Shown: piece after piece, positions 43,626-52,853 of the stretch
Layout: each line of letters begins with the position of its first letter
Position numbering within the stretch: position 1 is the first letter of the stretch
DNA from: Janibacter indicus
GTDB taxonomy: Bacteria; Actinomycetota; Actinomycetes; Actinomycetales; Dermatophilaceae
DNA length: 64,000 nucleotides
Assembly: GCF_900176385.1 (NCBI RefSeq)
Contig: NZ_FWXN01000004.1
Span: 186,001-250,000 of the forward strand
Direction of reading: 5' to 3'
Position numbers and translations under genes: made by a program
The notes under the pieces: model-generated
What the model was told of the DNA's origin: nothing
Database searches by the model: none
Seen by the model: the letters and a program-made list of their open reading frames with translations, nothing else

Positions 43626-44366
43626 ATGAGAGTCGCTCTCATGGCCACGTGCATCGGGGACACGATGTTCCCCGACGTCGCGCAGGCCACCGTCCGACTG
43701 CTCGAGCGGCTGGGGGTGGAGGTCGACGTGCCGCCGGCGCAGACCTGCTGCGGCCAGCCGATGATCAACACCGGCTACTTCGACGAGGCCGAGCCGGTCG
43801 TGCGCTCGTACGCGCAGACCTTCGCCGACCACGAGGCCGTCGTCCTCCCTTCGGGATCGTGCGCCGGCTCCGTCCGCCACCAGCACGGCATCATCGCCCG
43901 CCGCTCCGGCGACGCCGACCTCGTCGCGGCCGTCGACCGCCACGGCCCGCGTGCCTACGAGCTGTCCGAGTTCCTCGTCGACGTGCTCGGGGTGACCGAC
44001 GTCGGCGCATCGTTCCCGCACGCGGTCGCCTACCACCCGACGTGCCACTCCCTGCGCATGCTCGGGGTGGGCGACCGGCCCCGCCGCCTGCTCGAGGCGG
44101 TCCGGGGCCTCGAGCTGGTGGACCTGCCGCAGGAGCGGGAGTGCTGTGGTTTCGGCGGGACCTTCGCGGTCAAGAACGCCGACGTCTCTGCCGCCATGGG
44201 GCAGGACAAGGCGGCGCACGCGGTCGCGTCGGGTGCCGAGGTCCTCGTCGCCGGCGACTCCTCGTGCCTCATGCAGATCGGCGGGATCCTCTCGCGCCAG
44301 GGCTCCGGCGTGCGGACCATGCACCTCGCCGAGGTCCTCGCCGCGACCGAGGAGGTGCCGGCATGA
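43626..44366 (+). CDS. lutA: Lactate utilisation protein A (Fe-S oxidoreductase)
   Basis: A 246-residue protein with two CCG domains (PAQTCCGQPM near 40 and ERECCGFGGTF near 170, plus SGSCAGS and YHPTCHSLR) that bind an iron-sulfur or related cluster and heterodisulfide-like chemistry. With LutB and LutC it forms an L-lactate oxidising complex. GAGGAGG lies about 7 bases before ATG 43626, a strong ribosome binding site. The stop overlaps lutB (ATGA). Confidence 0.94.
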   Translation: MRVALMATCIGDTMFPDVAQATVRLLERLGVEVDVPPAQTCCGQPMINTGYFDEAEPVVRSYAQTFADHEAVVLPSGSCAGSVRHQHGIIARRSGDADLVAAVDRHGPRAYELSEFLVDVLGVTDVGASFPHAVAYHPTCHSLRMLGVGDRPRRLLEAVRGLELVDLPQERECCGFGGTFAVKNADVSAAMGQDKAAHAVASGAEVLVAGDSSCLMQIGGILSRQGSGVRTMHLAEVLAATEEVPA

Positions 44367-45838
44367 GCAACGCCACCTTCCTCGGCATGCCGCCCTTCCC
44401 CGAGGCGGCCGTCGACGCCCTGGCCGACGACCAGCTGCGCCGCAACCTCCACAACGCCACCCACACGATCCGGGACAAGCGCGCCGGGGTCATCGGCGAG
44501 CTCGACGACTGGGAGGGTCTGCGCACTCGCGCCGCCAGCCTCAAGGACCGGGCGCTCCACGGGCTCGACGAGCACCTCGTTCAGCTCGAGGAGCAGCTGA
44601 CCGCGCGCGGCGTCACCGTCCACTGGGCGCACACCGCTGACGAGGCCTGCCAGATCGTCGGTGACATCGCGGCCGGCCACGGCGTCGACGAGGTCGTCAA
44701 GGTCAAGTCGATGGCCACCCAGGAGATCGAGCTCAACGAGGCCCTCGAGCGGCGAGGCATCTCCGCCTGGGAGACCGACCTCGCCGAACTCATCGTCCAG
44801 CTCGGGCACGACCTGCCGAGCCACATCCTCGTGCCCGCGATCCACCGCAACCGCACCGAGATCCGCGACATCTTCACCCGCGAGATGGGCCAAGTCGGAC
44901 GGCCCGCCCCCGACGACCTGACGGACGACCCGGCGGCCCTGGCCGAGGCGAGCCGCCTGCACCTGCGGGAGAAGTTCCTGCGGGCCAAGGTCGCTGTCTC
45001 CGGAGCCAACTTCGCCGTCGCCGAGACGGGGTCGCTCGTGGTCGTCGAGTCCGAGGGCAACGGCCGCATGTGCCTCACGCTCCCCGAGGTGCTCGTGAGC
45101 GTCGTCGGGATCGAAAAGGTCGTGCCCACCTGGGACGACCTCGACGTCTTCCTCCAGCTGCTCCCGCGCTCGAGCACGGGGGAGCGGATGAACCCCTACA
45201 CCTCGACGTGGTCCGGTGTCACCGAGGGTGACGGCCCGCAGGAGTGCCACGTCGTCCTGCTCGACAACGGCCGCTCCCGCGCCCTGGCGGACGAGGTCGG
45301 CCGGCAGGCGCTGCGGTGCATCCGCTGCTCCGCCTGCCTCAACATCTGCCCCGTCTACGAGCGCACCGGCGGCCACGCCTACGGCTCGGTCTACCCGGGC
45401 CCCATCGGCGCGATCCTCAACCCCCTGCTCAAGGGGGTCGGCGAGAGCGACCAGGTGGACTCCCTCCCCTTCGCCTCGAGCCTGTGCGGGGCCTGCTACG
45501 AGGTCTGCCCGGTCAAGATCGACATCCCGACCGTGCTCGTCGACCTGCGCTCGCAGGTCGTCGACGCGCACCGCGAGGACCGCGTCCCCGCGCCCGAGGC
45601 CGCCGCGATGAAGGCGGCCGCCTGGGCCCTGTCGGACGCCCGTCGCCTCTCGCTCGGCCAGCGTGCCAGCGGCCTCACCGGCCGCGTGCTCGACCGGGTC
45701 AGCCGACGCGACAACGCCTCCGGCAGAGCGGTGCTCGGCTGGTTGCCCGCGGTCGGGCACAAGTGGACCGAGGCGAGGGACCTGCCCGTCCCGCCCCGAC
45801 AGTCGTTCCGGCAGTGGTGGAAGGCGAGGTCGCGATGA
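44363..45838 (+). CDS. lutB: Lactate utilisation protein B (ferredoxin-type)
   Basis: A 491-residue iron-sulfur protein. The N-terminal LUD domain (VVKVKSMATQEIELNEAL, ETGSLVVVESEGNGR) is followed by a double ferredoxin motif CIRCSACLNICPVY and CGACYEVCPVKI near residues 315-385, for two 4Fe-4S clusters, and a short C-terminal tail. It passes electrons from lactate in the LutABC complex. Coupled by overlap to both neighbours. Confidence 0.95.
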   Translation: MSNATFLGMPPFPEAAVDALADDQLRRNLHNATHTIRDKRAGVIGELDDWEGLRTRAASLKDRALHGLDEHLVQLEEQLTARGVTVHWAHTADEACQIVGDIAAGHGVDEVVKVKSMATQEIELNEALERRGISAWETDLAELIVQLGHDLPSHILVPAIHRNRTEIRDIFTREMGQVGRPAPDDLTDDPAALAEASRLHLREKFLRAKVAVSGANFAVAETGSLVVVESEGNGRMCLTLPEVLVSVVGIEKVVPTWDDLDVFLQLLPRSSTGERMNPYTSTWSGVTEGDGPQECHVVLLDNGRSRALADEVGRQALRCIRCSACLNICPVYERTGGHAYGSVYPGPIGAILNPLLKGVGESDQVDSLPFASSLCGACYEVCPVKIDIPTVLVDLRSQVVDAHREDRVPAPEAAAMKAAAWALSDARRLSLGQRASGLTGRVLDRVSRRDNASGRAVLGWLPAVGHKWTEARDLPVPPRQSFRQWWKARSR

Positions 45839-46461
45839 GCAGCGCGCGTGAGGAGATCCTGGCCGCGGTCCGCGAGGCGGTCCGTGGCGCCGAGCCGGTC
45901 GCGGCCCCCGAGCCGCAGCCGACGCTGCCGCCCGCCGATCCCGGGCAGATGCTCGACCGCTTCGCTGAGCTCGTGTCGGACTACCGGGCCACCGTCGTGC
46001 GCTGCCGCCCCCACGAGGTACCGGTCCACGTGCTCACCGCCCTGCGCGAGAGCAAGCAGGTCCTCGTGCCCGAGGGGGTGCCCGACGCGGTCCACGACGC
46101 CGTCGTCGAGCGCCTCGGCGCAGCCGCCGTCTCCACGGGCGACGTCGGTGACCACGAGCTCGAGGACTTCGACAGCGTCGTCACGACCTGCGCGGTCGGC
46201 ATCGCCGCGACCGGCACGGTCGTGCTCGACCACGGCACCGGGCAGGGGCGGCGGGCGCTCACCCTGCTGCCCGATCGGCACGTCGTCATCGTCCGCGCCG
46301 GCCAGATCGTCCCCGACGTGCCGCACGCCGTGCGTCGCCTCGACCCGCTGCGCCCGCAGACCTGGATCAGTGGACCCAGCGCGACGAGCGACATCGAGCT
46401 CGACCGGGTCGAGGGCGTGCACGGCCCGCGCACCCTCGTCGTGCTGCTCGTGAGCGACTGA
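45835..46461 (+). CDS. lutC: Lactate utilisation protein C
   Basis: A 208-residue LUD-domain protein, third member of the lactate oxidation operon. The core has VTTCAVGIAATGTVVLDHG, PDRHVVIVRAGQIVPDVPHAV and TWISGPSATSDIELDRVEGVHGPRTL, all family blocks. The N-terminal 60 residues are helical with a proline/alanine stretch. It overlaps lutB (ATGA) and is convergent with the LCP gene with a 4-base gap. No lactate permease or GntR regulator is adjacent. Confidence 0.94.
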   Translation: MSSAREEILAAVREAVRGAEPVAAPEPQPTLPPADPGQMLDRFAELVSDYRATVVRCRPHEVPVHVLTALRESKQVLVPEGVPDAVHDAVVERLGAAAVSTGDVGDHELEDFDSVVTTCAVGIAATGTVVLDHGTGQGRRALTLLPDRHVVIVRAGQIVPDVPHAVRRLDPLRPQTWISGPSATSDIELDRVEGVHGPRTLVVLLVSD

Positions 46462-46465
46462 GCGG

Positions 46466-47830
46466 TCAGCTGTCGTCGGGCTCGACGGTGATCGGCCGGT
46501 CCGCCTTGAGGTCCTCGAAGAGCTTGGGTGCCTGCGTCTCGTCCCACTGGACGGCCGAGCCCACCGGCGTCGGTAGGTTGTTGTTGGACACCGGCACGGT
46601 CACCGAGTTGCCGTCGCCCTTGGCGATGCTGCGGAAGGCCCAGAAGGCCCGTGCCGTGCCGATCATCGAGTCGTCCTCGCCGACGGTGAGGGCGCCCTCG
46701 CTGTCCTTGCCGAGGGAGTGGATCTTCCACGGCTGGAGCATGGTGCTCGGGGTGACGACCTTGCCCATGAGCGCACCGAGGAACTGGCGCTGGCGCTTGG
46801 CGCGACCGAGATCGCCCTCGGGGTCGGAGTAGCGGGCGCGCACGTAGCCCAGGGCGGTCTTGCCGTCCATGTCCTGGCAGCCCTTCTTGAGGTCGATGTG
46901 CGCCTTGGGGTCGTCCATGTCGTTCTTGACGCAGATGTTGACCCCGCCGACCGCGTCGACGACCTGCGCGAAGCCGCCGAAGCCGATCTCCATGTAGCCG
47001 TCCATCTTCAGCCCGGTGTTGTGCTCGATGGTCTGGCTGAGCAGCTTGGGCCCGCCGATGCTGAAGGCGGCATTGATCTTGTTCATGCCATTGCCCGGGA
47101 TCTCGACGTAGGAGTCGCGAGGGATCGACAGCAGCGTGGACTTCCCGCCGCCGGTGTGCAGCACGAGGATCGAGTCGGTGCGAGCCCCGCCGGTGTCGGA
47201 GCCGGTCCCGAACTCCCGACGCTGCTCGTCGGTCAGGCCCTCACGGGAGTCGCTGCCGACGAGCAGGACGTTGCGGCCCTCGCTGTCGGGGCGCTCGCCC
47301 TCGGGGGTCGCGTCGACCTTGGCGACATTGGACCAGGCGCTGTTGACCGCCCAGATCATCCCGCCGCCCCAGAGCAGGGCGAGGACGAGCAGGCAGATGC
47401 CCACGGTGCGCAGCGGGTTGCGGCGACCTCCCCCCTTCGGTCCTCCGGTGCCGACGGGGCGGTCTGCAGGCCGGCGGGGGCCGCCGCCACCGCCTGCCGG
47501 GCGGCGGGGTCCACCGTCACGCGCGGAGGGGCGACGTGGGCGCTCGGGCGACGGGCGCGAAGGGGGAGTCCCGGCGGGCATGACCCGGGTCCGGGGCTCC
47601 TCGGTGGGCTGGCGGGGGCGAGACGCCGCCTGACGGGGCCGCGTCGGCCGCTCGGCGGCCGCTGCGGGGGAGCGGCGTGGGGCCTGCCGCCGGCCGGTGG
47701 GGATGGCCCGAGCGCTCTCGTCGTCGGCACGGCCGCGACGCACGTCGAAGGTCATCGCGTCGTCGTCGCCCCGACGACCTGTGGAGCGGTCGTCGGAGGG
47801 CCGACGTGGGCGGTGGGGGCGTTCAGGCAT
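46466..47830 (-). CDS. LytR-CpsA-Psr family cell wall ligase
   Basis: A 454-residue membrane protein. Residues 1-135 are a long cytoplasmic, arginine- and proline-rich disordered tail; one helix (about 138-160, VGICLLVLALLWGGGMIWAV) leads to the external LCP domain with NVLLVGSDSR, GGARTDSILVLH, LLSIPRDSYVEIPG and YVRARYSDPEGDLGRAKRQ, which carries the catalytic Asp/Arg residues. It attaches wall polymers such as teichoic acid or arabinogalactan-like glycans to peptidoglycan. ATG 47830 is fixed by a TATCCT box 7 bases upstream. Divergent from a glycosyltransferase. Confidence 0.93.
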   Translation of the reverse strand: MPERPHRPRRPSDDRSTGRRGDDDAMTFDVRRGRADDESARAIPTGRRQAPRRSPAAAAERPTRPRQAASRPRQPTEEPRTRVMPAGTPPSRPSPERPRRPSARDGGPRRPAGGGGGPRRPADRPVGTGGPKGGGRRNPLRTVGICLLVLALLWGGGMIWAVNSAWSNVAKVDATPEGERPDSEGRNVLLVGSDSREGLTDEQRREFGTGSDTGGARTDSILVLHTGGGKSTLLSIPRDSYVEIPGNGMNKINAAFSIGGPKLLSQTIEHNTGLKMDGYMEIGFGGFAQVVDAVGGVNICVKNDMDDPKAHIDLKKGCQDMDGKTALGYVRARYSDPEGDLGRAKRQRQFLGALMGKVVTPSTMLQPWKIHSLGKDSEGALTVGEDDSMIGTARAFWAFRSIAKGDGNSVTVPVSNNNLPTPVGSAVQWDETQAPKLFEDLKADRPITVEPDDS

Positions 47831-47837
47831 GCCGACG

Positions 47838-47843
47838 AGGATA
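47838..47843 (-). promoter_or_regulatory. -10 box of the LCP gene
   Basis: Minus-strand TATCCT ends 7 bases before ATG 47830. Confidence 0.55.
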
Positions 47844-47910
47844 AGAGCAAAGGCTGGCAGGTCGCCGGACGAGAGCGGCGAGTCCGAGATGAGGCGACGG
47901 TGACGACGTT

Positions 47911-47916
47911 CATACT
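47911..47916 (+). promoter_or_regulatory. -10 box of the GT2 gene
   Basis: CATACT ends 7 bases before GTG 47924, supporting that codon over GTG 47900. Confidence 0.5.
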
Positions 47917-47923
47917 GGAGCGC

Positions 47924-48904
47924 GTGTCCCCCCGAGTCAGCGTCGTCATGCCCGTGCTCAACGAAGAACGGCACCTCGCCGACTCGGTCCGGATGGTCCT
48001 CGGCCAGGACTGGCCCGGTGAGCTCGAGGTCGTCCTCGCGCTCGGCCCCTCGCACGACCGCACCGACGCCGTCGCCGCCGACCTGGCGGCCGCGGACCCC
48101 CGGGTGCGCACCGTGCCCAACCCCTCCGGGCGGACCCCGGACGCCCTCAACGCCGCCATCGGCGCCTCGACCGGTGACATCGTGGCCCGCGTCGACGCCC
48201 ACGCCGAGATCCCCGTCGACTACCTCAGCCGAGCCGTCGCGGCCCTCGAGGAGACCGGCGCCGACAACGTCGGCGGGATCATGGACGCCGTCGGGGTCAG
48301 CCCGCTCGAGCGGGCCATCGCCTGCGCGATGAAGAGCCCCCTGGGCGTCGGTGGTGCCCGCTTCCACACCGGTGGCGGCGCCGGCGAGGCCGACACGGTC
48401 TACCTCGGGGTCTTCCGCCGCTCGGCCCTGGAGCGCGTCGGTGGCTACGACCCGCACTTCGAGCGAGCCCAGGACTGGGAGATGAACCACCGCATCCGCG
48501 CGTCCGGCGGCCGGGTGTGGTTCACCCCCGACCTCGTCGTCACCTACCGGCCGCGCTCGACGCTGGGCCGGCTCGCCGACCAGTACTTCAACTACGGCCG
48601 GTGGCGCCGGGTCGTCGCCCGCCGGCACCCGGGCACGGCCAATGCCCGCTACCTCGCCCCGCCGACGATGGTCGTCGGGACGCTCGCGGCGACGGCACTG
48701 GGCCTCGCCTGGCGCCCGGCCCTGCTCGTGCCCACCGGGTACGCCGCGGCCGTCACGGCGGGCGGATGGCTCATCTCCAAGGGGGAGGACCCGGCCGTGC
48801 GCGTGCGCGTCCCCGCCGCGATCGCGACGATGCACTGGTCGTGGGGCGTCGGCTTCCTCACGAGTCCCTCACACCTCTCCCAGGGCCTTCCCGATGGGGC
48901 CTGA
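47924..48904 (+). CDS. Family 2 glycosyltransferase
   Basis: A 326-residue GT-A enzyme. VSVVMPVLNEERHL opens the nucleotide-binding fold, ARVDAHAEIP holds the metal DxD-like site, and RAQDWEMNHRIRASGG matches the acceptor/catalytic ED segment. Residues about 240-280 and the C-terminus have one or two hydrophobic stretches (MVVGTLAATALGLAW, LLVPTGYAAAVTAGGW), so it is membrane associated, as for GT2 enzymes acting on lipid-linked acceptors. GTG 47924 is preferred by the -10 box; GTG 47900 would add eight residues. Next to LCP and a SpoIID protein, it likely serves wall polymer assembly. Confidence 0.9.
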   Translation: MSPRVSVVMPVLNEERHLADSVRMVLGQDWPGELEVVLALGPSHDRTDAVAADLAAADPRVRTVPNPSGRTPDALNAAIGASTGDIVARVDAHAEIPVDYLSRAVAALEETGADNVGGIMDAVGVSPLERAIACAMKSPLGVGGARFHTGGGAGEADTVYLGVFRRSALERVGGYDPHFERAQDWEMNHRIRASGGRVWFTPDLVVTYRPRSTLGRLADQYFNYGRWRRVVARRHPGTANARYLAPPTMVVGTLAATALGLAWRPALLVPTGYAAAVTAGGWLISKGEDPAVRVRVPAAIATMHWSWGVGFLTSPSHLSQGLPDGA

Positions 48905-48923
48905 CGGGAGGACAATCACCCAC

Positions 48924-51086
48924 ATGATCAGGGTGGTGACCCGTCGAGGCCTGCGTGCCCTCGTCGCCATGACGAGCGCGCTCGCGATGACCCTCGTCGG
49001 GGTCGGTGCCGCCGGTGCCGACACGGACCGGGCCGGTGCGGCGCCGACAACGACCACCGCCGCCGCCGCGGTCCCCGCCTCGTGGTCCTTCTCCGGCAGC
49101 GGCTTCGGGCACGGCGTGGGCATGAGCCAGTACGGTGCACTCGCCCAGGCCAAGGCCGGGCGCAGCGCCCAGCAGATCCTCGCGAGCTACTACACCGGCA
49201 CGACCTACGACCAGGTGCCCGACACCCAGACGATCCGGGTCAACATCGTCTCCGGTGCCACGACGACGAGCGTCAGCGGGCGCGCGACCGGCACCAACGG
49301 CGGGCGGCTCACCGTCACCGCTGGCGGACGCACCCTGACGACGGGTGCCGGCCAGACCCTCACCCTGCGCCGCAGCGGATCCTCCGTCGTCGCCTCGTGC
49401 AGCGGGTGCTCGCCGACCTCGGTCACCGGCTCGTCGGTCCAGGTGACGTGGGACGAGTCCCGCACCGACCTCGGCCTCGGCGCGAAGAGGTACCGGCACG
49501 CCCCCTTCGTCATCACGCCGACCCCGGGCGCCGCGACCCTGCAGGGCGTGCTCCACCTGCGGCTGGCCGACGAGTACCTCGACCAGATCCGCGAGGTGCC
49601 GTGGAGCTGGCCGCGCGCCGCGCTCGAGGCCCAAGCGGCCGCCGCGCGTAGCTACGCCCTGCGCAAGGTCTCCGCCGGCGTGCGGTCCGCGTGCGCCTGC
49701 CACGTCCACGACAGCATCAGCGACCAGGTCTACGGGCCGGTGCCCGAGGGGGCCGAGGCGAGCGCCTGGCCGCAGTGGCGGGCCGCCGTCGCCGCGGGCG
49801 GCAGCAGCACGACGGGCTACGTCCCGCGCTACGGCGGGCAGATCATCGAGGCGCTGTACTCCTCGTCGTCGAGCGGCCGCACGGTCAACAACGAGGATGT
49901 CTTCCTCGGTGCGCCGGTGCCCTACCTGCGCAGCGTCTCCGACCCGTGGAGCACCACGGCCGACAACCCCCGGCGCAGCTGGACGACGACGGTCACCGGC
50001 ACCAAGCTGGCCAGCGCCTTCGGTCTGCCCGACGTCGCCGCGCTCAACCTCTCCGACCGCACCTCCGCGGGCACCGTGCGCACCGCGGTGGCGACCTCGT
50101 CGACGGGCGCCACCCGCAGCATGGGTGGCGACGCCATGCGTCGGGCGCTCGGCCTGTCGTCCGCCGCCACCCAGCGGCCGATCTCCCGGACCGCCGGTGC
50201 CAGCGCCGCAGACCTCGCCGCAGAGGTCTCACGCAGCAGCGTCCCGGTCTCGGCGCGGAGCGTCGTCATCGCCAGCAGCTACGAGAGCGACGTGGCGCAC
50301 CTCGTCATGGCCCGGCCGCTGGCCGGCTCGCTGGGAGCACCGCTGCTGCTCAGCGGGCGCAACCAGCTCACCGGGGCGACCGTGCGCGAGCTGGACCGTC
50401 GCGGCTCGCAGGTGACGCGGGCCTACGTCGTCGCCGGGTCACCGATGGTCACCTCGAGCGTCGTCGACCAGCTGCGGGCGCGCGGCATCGCCGTGACCCG
50501 GGTCGGCCTGTCCGACAAGGACGCCACGGGTGCCGCCGTGGTCGACCTCATGCGTCAGCAGGGCCCGGTCACCGTGGCTGCGGCCTCGACCCAGGCGAGT
50601 GTCCCCGAGGCCGGTGCCTTCGCCGCCGTCGCCGGGCCGCGGCGCGAGCCGATCGTGTGGGCGGGCTCGACACGGGTCGGCTGGCGGTCCAAGGCGGCTC
50701 TGACGCGCGCCGGCGTGCGCACCGTGCGGCTCATCGGCCCGACGACGCGGGTCCCGTCTGCCGTCGCGAGCGACCTGGTCGCCAGCGGCTTCCGGACCAT
50801 GCGCTTCACCGGGTCGAGCTCCTCGCTCGTCTCGGCCCAGCTCGCCGACTACTTCCGCAACAGCTACACCGGCACCCGGGTCGTGCTGGCCCGCACGGGT
50901 GGGGGCCGCACGAGCGATCCGGCCATCGCCGCCGGGCAGCGCGCGCCCGTGCTCGTCGTCACGACGAGCGCCCCGGGGTCGGTGACCTCTCTCGTGCAGC
51001 GCAGCCCGCACTGGCCGGCCGTGCGGGCGCTCGGCCCGACGACCCGGGTCAGCTCCGCGAGCCTGACCAAGGTCCGTCGAGCCTGA
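48924..51086 (+). CDS. Secreted SpoIID-domain protein with cell wall binding repeats
   Basis: A 720-residue exported protein. A signal peptide ends near residue 32 (GVGAAGAD). Residues about 50-390 are a SpoIID/LytB-like region (SGFGHGVGMSQYGALAQAKAG, ALEAQAAAARSYALRKV, YGGQIIEALYSSSSSGRTVNNEDVF), linked to peptidoglycan glycan cleavage or amidase stimulation. Residues about 440-720 contain three cell wall binding type 2 repeats (VVIASSYESDVAHLVMARPLA, VTVAAASTQASVPEAGAFAA, RVVLARTGGGRTSDPAIAAG). ATG 48924 is leaderless with GACAAT 7 bases upstream. Confidence 0.9.
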   Translation: MIRVVTRRGLRALVAMTSALAMTLVGVGAAGADTDRAGAAPTTTTAAAAVPASWSFSGSGFGHGVGMSQYGALAQAKAGRSAQQILASYYTGTTYDQVPDTQTIRVNIVSGATTTSVSGRATGTNGGRLTVTAGGRTLTTGAGQTLTLRRSGSSVVASCSGCSPTSVTGSSVQVTWDESRTDLGLGAKRYRHAPFVITPTPGAATLQGVLHLRLADEYLDQIREVPWSWPRAALEAQAAAARSYALRKVSAGVRSACACHVHDSISDQVYGPVPEGAEASAWPQWRAAVAAGGSSTTGYVPRYGGQIIEALYSSSSSGRTVNNEDVFLGAPVPYLRSVSDPWSTTADNPRRSWTTTVTGTKLASAFGLPDVAALNLSDRTSAGTVRTAVATSSTGATRSMGGDAMRRALGLSSAATQRPISRTAGASAADLAAEVSRSSVPVSARSVVIASSYESDVAHLVMARPLAGSLGAPLLLSGRNQLTGATVRELDRRGSQVTRAYVVAGSPMVTSSVVDQLRARGIAVTRVGLSDKDATGAAVVDLMRQQGPVTVAAASTQASVPEAGAFAAVAGPRREPIVWAGSTRVGWRSKAALTRAGVRTVRLIGPTTRVPSAVASDLVASGFRTMRFTGSSSSLVSAQLADYFRNSYTGTRVVLARTGGGRTSDPAIAAGQRAPVLVVTTSAPGSVTSLVQRSPHWPAVRALGPTTRVSSASLTKVRRA

Positions 51087-51095
51087 CCCGGCTCC

Positions 51096-51734
51096 TCAGA
51101 CGAGGTCGACGGTCAGCTCGGCACCCGTCTTGTCGACGACCTCCTCGGTGGTGACGCCGGGAGCGAGCTCGCGCAGGACGAGCCCGTCGGGGGTGACGTC
51201 GATGACGGCCAGGTCGGTGATGATCCGCTGGACCACGCCCTTGCCCGTCAGGGGCAGGGCGCACTCCTGCACGATCTTGTGCGAGCCGTCCTTGGCGACG
51301 TGCTCCATGAGGACGATGACCTTCTTCGCGCCGTGGACGAGGTCCATGGCGCCACCCATGCCCTTGACCATCTTGCCGGGGATCATCCAGTTGGCGATGT
51401 CCCCGTTGGCCGCGACCTGCATCGCGCCGAGGATGGCCGCGTCGACCTTGCCGCCGCGGATCATGCCGAAGCTCGTGGCCGAGTCGAAGATCGAGGCGCC
51501 CTTGCGCAGGGTGACCGTCTCCTTGCCGGCGTTGATCAGGTCGGCGTCGACGTCCTCGTCGAGCGGGTAGGCGCCCACACCGAGGATCCCGTTTTCCGAC
51601 TGCAGGACGATCTCGACGTCGTCGGGCACGTAGTTGGGCACGAGCGTCGGCAGGCCGATGCCCAGGTTGACGTAGTCGCCGTCGGTCAGCTCCGCAGCCG
51701 CACGAGCGGCCATCTGCTCACGGGTGAGCGCCAT
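51096..51734 (-). CDS. scoB: 3-oxoacid CoA-transferase subunit B
   Basis: A 212-residue beta subunit of succinyl-CoA:3-ketoacid CoA transferase. [13 protein letters not shown] and SENGILGVG contain the catalytic glutamate (ENG), and [19 protein letters not shown] is the oxyanion/CoA block. With ScoA it activates acetoacetate or releases it as ketone body. ATG 51734 lies 1 base beyond the scoA stop; GTG 51743 would overlap. It fits the acyl-CoA theme of the window. Confidence 0.93.
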   Translation of the reverse strand: MALTREQMAARAAAELTDGDYVNLGIGLPTLVPNYVPDDVEIVLQSENGILGVGAYPLDEDVDADLINAGKETVTLRKGASIFDSATSFGMIRGGKVDAAILGAMQVAANGDIANWMIPGKMVKGMGGAMDLVHGAKKVIVLMEHVAKDGSHKIVQECALPLTGKGVVQRIITDLAVIDVTPDGLVLRELAPGVTTEEVVDKTGAELTVDLV

Positions 51735-51735
51735 G

Positions 51736-52557
51736 TCAGGCACCTGCCTTCGTCGAGTCGGTCTTGTCGGTGACGGTGCGCTTCTCGATCCGCTTGTCGG
51801 CGGCCTGCTCGGGGGTGAGCGGGACGACGCGCTGGACGTAGATGCCCGGCAGGTGGATCGCGTCGGGGTCGAGGTCGCCGGGCTCGACGAGCTCCTCGAC
51901 CTCGGCGATCGTCACGCGGCCGGCCATGGCGCACAGGGGGTTGAAGTTGCGGGAGGTGGTGCGGAAGACGAGGTTGCCGTGCCGGTCGCCCCTCCACGCG
52001 CGCACGAGCGCGAAGTCGGTGGCGATGGCCTCCTCGAGGACGAACTCGTGGTCCTCGGTCACCGTCGTGCCGTCGGCCTGGCGGGAGGCGACGGCGAAGG
52101 TGCGCGTCTCCTTGGCGGGGGAGGCGACCGCGATGTTGCCGGCGTCGTCGTAGCGCCACGGCAGGCCGCCGTCGGCGATCTGCGTGCCGACGCCCGTGCG
52201 GGTCCAGAAGCCGGCGATGCCGGCGCCGCCGGCACGCAGCTTCTCCGCGAGGGTGCCCTGCGGCGTCAGCTCGACCTCGAGCTCGCCGGAGAGGTACTGG
52301 CGGGCGAACTCCTTGTTCTCCCCGACGTAGGAGGAGACCATCCGCCGGATCTGGCCGCCGGCGAGCAGCAGGCCCAGACCCCAGTCGTCGACGCCGCAGT
52401 TGTTGGAGATGCACTCCAGGTCACGCACCCCCGTCGACTGCAGCTCGGCGATGAGCACGCTCGGGATCCCGCAGAGCCCGAAGCCGCCCACCGCCAGGGT
52501 GGCGCCGTCGGGGATGTCCGCGACGGCCTCAGCAGATGAGGAGACGACCTTGTCCAT
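51736..52557 (-). CDS. scoA: 3-oxoacid CoA-transferase subunit A
   Basis: A 273-residue alpha subunit. [16 protein letters not shown] is the CoA-binding glycine loop, [15 protein letters not shown] and [21 protein letters not shown] the characteristic SCOT blocks. It starts at ATG 52557, with -10 box TACCGT ending 7 bases upstream; the longer frame beyond is shadow. It is followed immediately by scoB, forming a two-gene operon. Confidence 0.94.
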   Translation of the reverse strand: MDKVVSSSAEAVADIPDGATLAVGGFGLCGIPSVLIAELQSTGVRDLECISNNCGVDDWGLGLLLAGGQIRRMVSSYVGENKEFARQYLSGELEVELTPQGTLAEKLRAGGAGIAGFWTRTGVGTQIADGGLPWRYDDAGNIAVASPAKETRTFAVASRQADGTTVTEDHEFVLEEAIATDFALVRAWRGDRHGNLVFRTTSRNFNPLCAMAGRVTIAEVEELVEPGDLDPDAIHLPGIYVQRVVPLTPEQAADKRIEKRTVTDKTDSTKAGA

Positions 52558-52564
52558 GACGGCC

Positions 52565-52570
52565 ACGGTA
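52565..52570 (-). promoter_or_regulatory. -10 box of scoAB
   Basis: Minus-strand TACCGT ends 7 bases before ATG 52557. Confidence 0.5.
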
Positions 52571-52629
52571 GACGGTCGTCGACGGTGCACCGGTGTGCCC
52601 CCGCCACATGCCTCCCCGGGACGAAGGGG

Positions 52630-52790
52630 GTGACTCGCCACCTGCGCGCGGGTCGCGTCCTCGCGACAGGGCCGGAACCGCTGGTGAACCACAGGGACGT
52701 AATTACCCCAATGGGTCTGGCGTGTTCTGTGTGACTCGTGGAATAAGAGTGACTGGCCTTGATGTCTGGGAGCACTGTGACTGGTGTGAC
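52630..52790 (+). promoter_or_regulatory. Leader of the peptidoglycan peptidase gene with GTGAC repeats
   Basis: Within this 296-base intergenic region GTGACTCG (52630, 52731) and GTGACTGG (52749, 52777) recur, with a further GTGAC at 52786. An AT-rich GTAATTACC (52699-52707) and a possible -10 TAAGAG (52744-52749) are present. The spacing suggests direct-repeat binding by a response regulator; no known riboswitch motif was found. Confidence 0.4.
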
Positions 52791-52853
52791 GGGACGGGGA
52801 GGCCGACCCCTGATCGGGTTCCCCTGCCCGCGTCCCACCCAAGGAGCTCCTGC

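Noticed and set aside
46466-48835. Long N-terminal extension of the LCP protein to 48835
   Set aside because: The extension is antisense to the GT2 gene, and a -10 box places the start at ATG 47830.
52558-52853. c-di-AMP (ydaO-type) riboswitch before the wall peptidase
   Set aside because: The leader lacks the conserved GGGGUGAAUC-like and CAGCUAAC-like blocks expected for that class.
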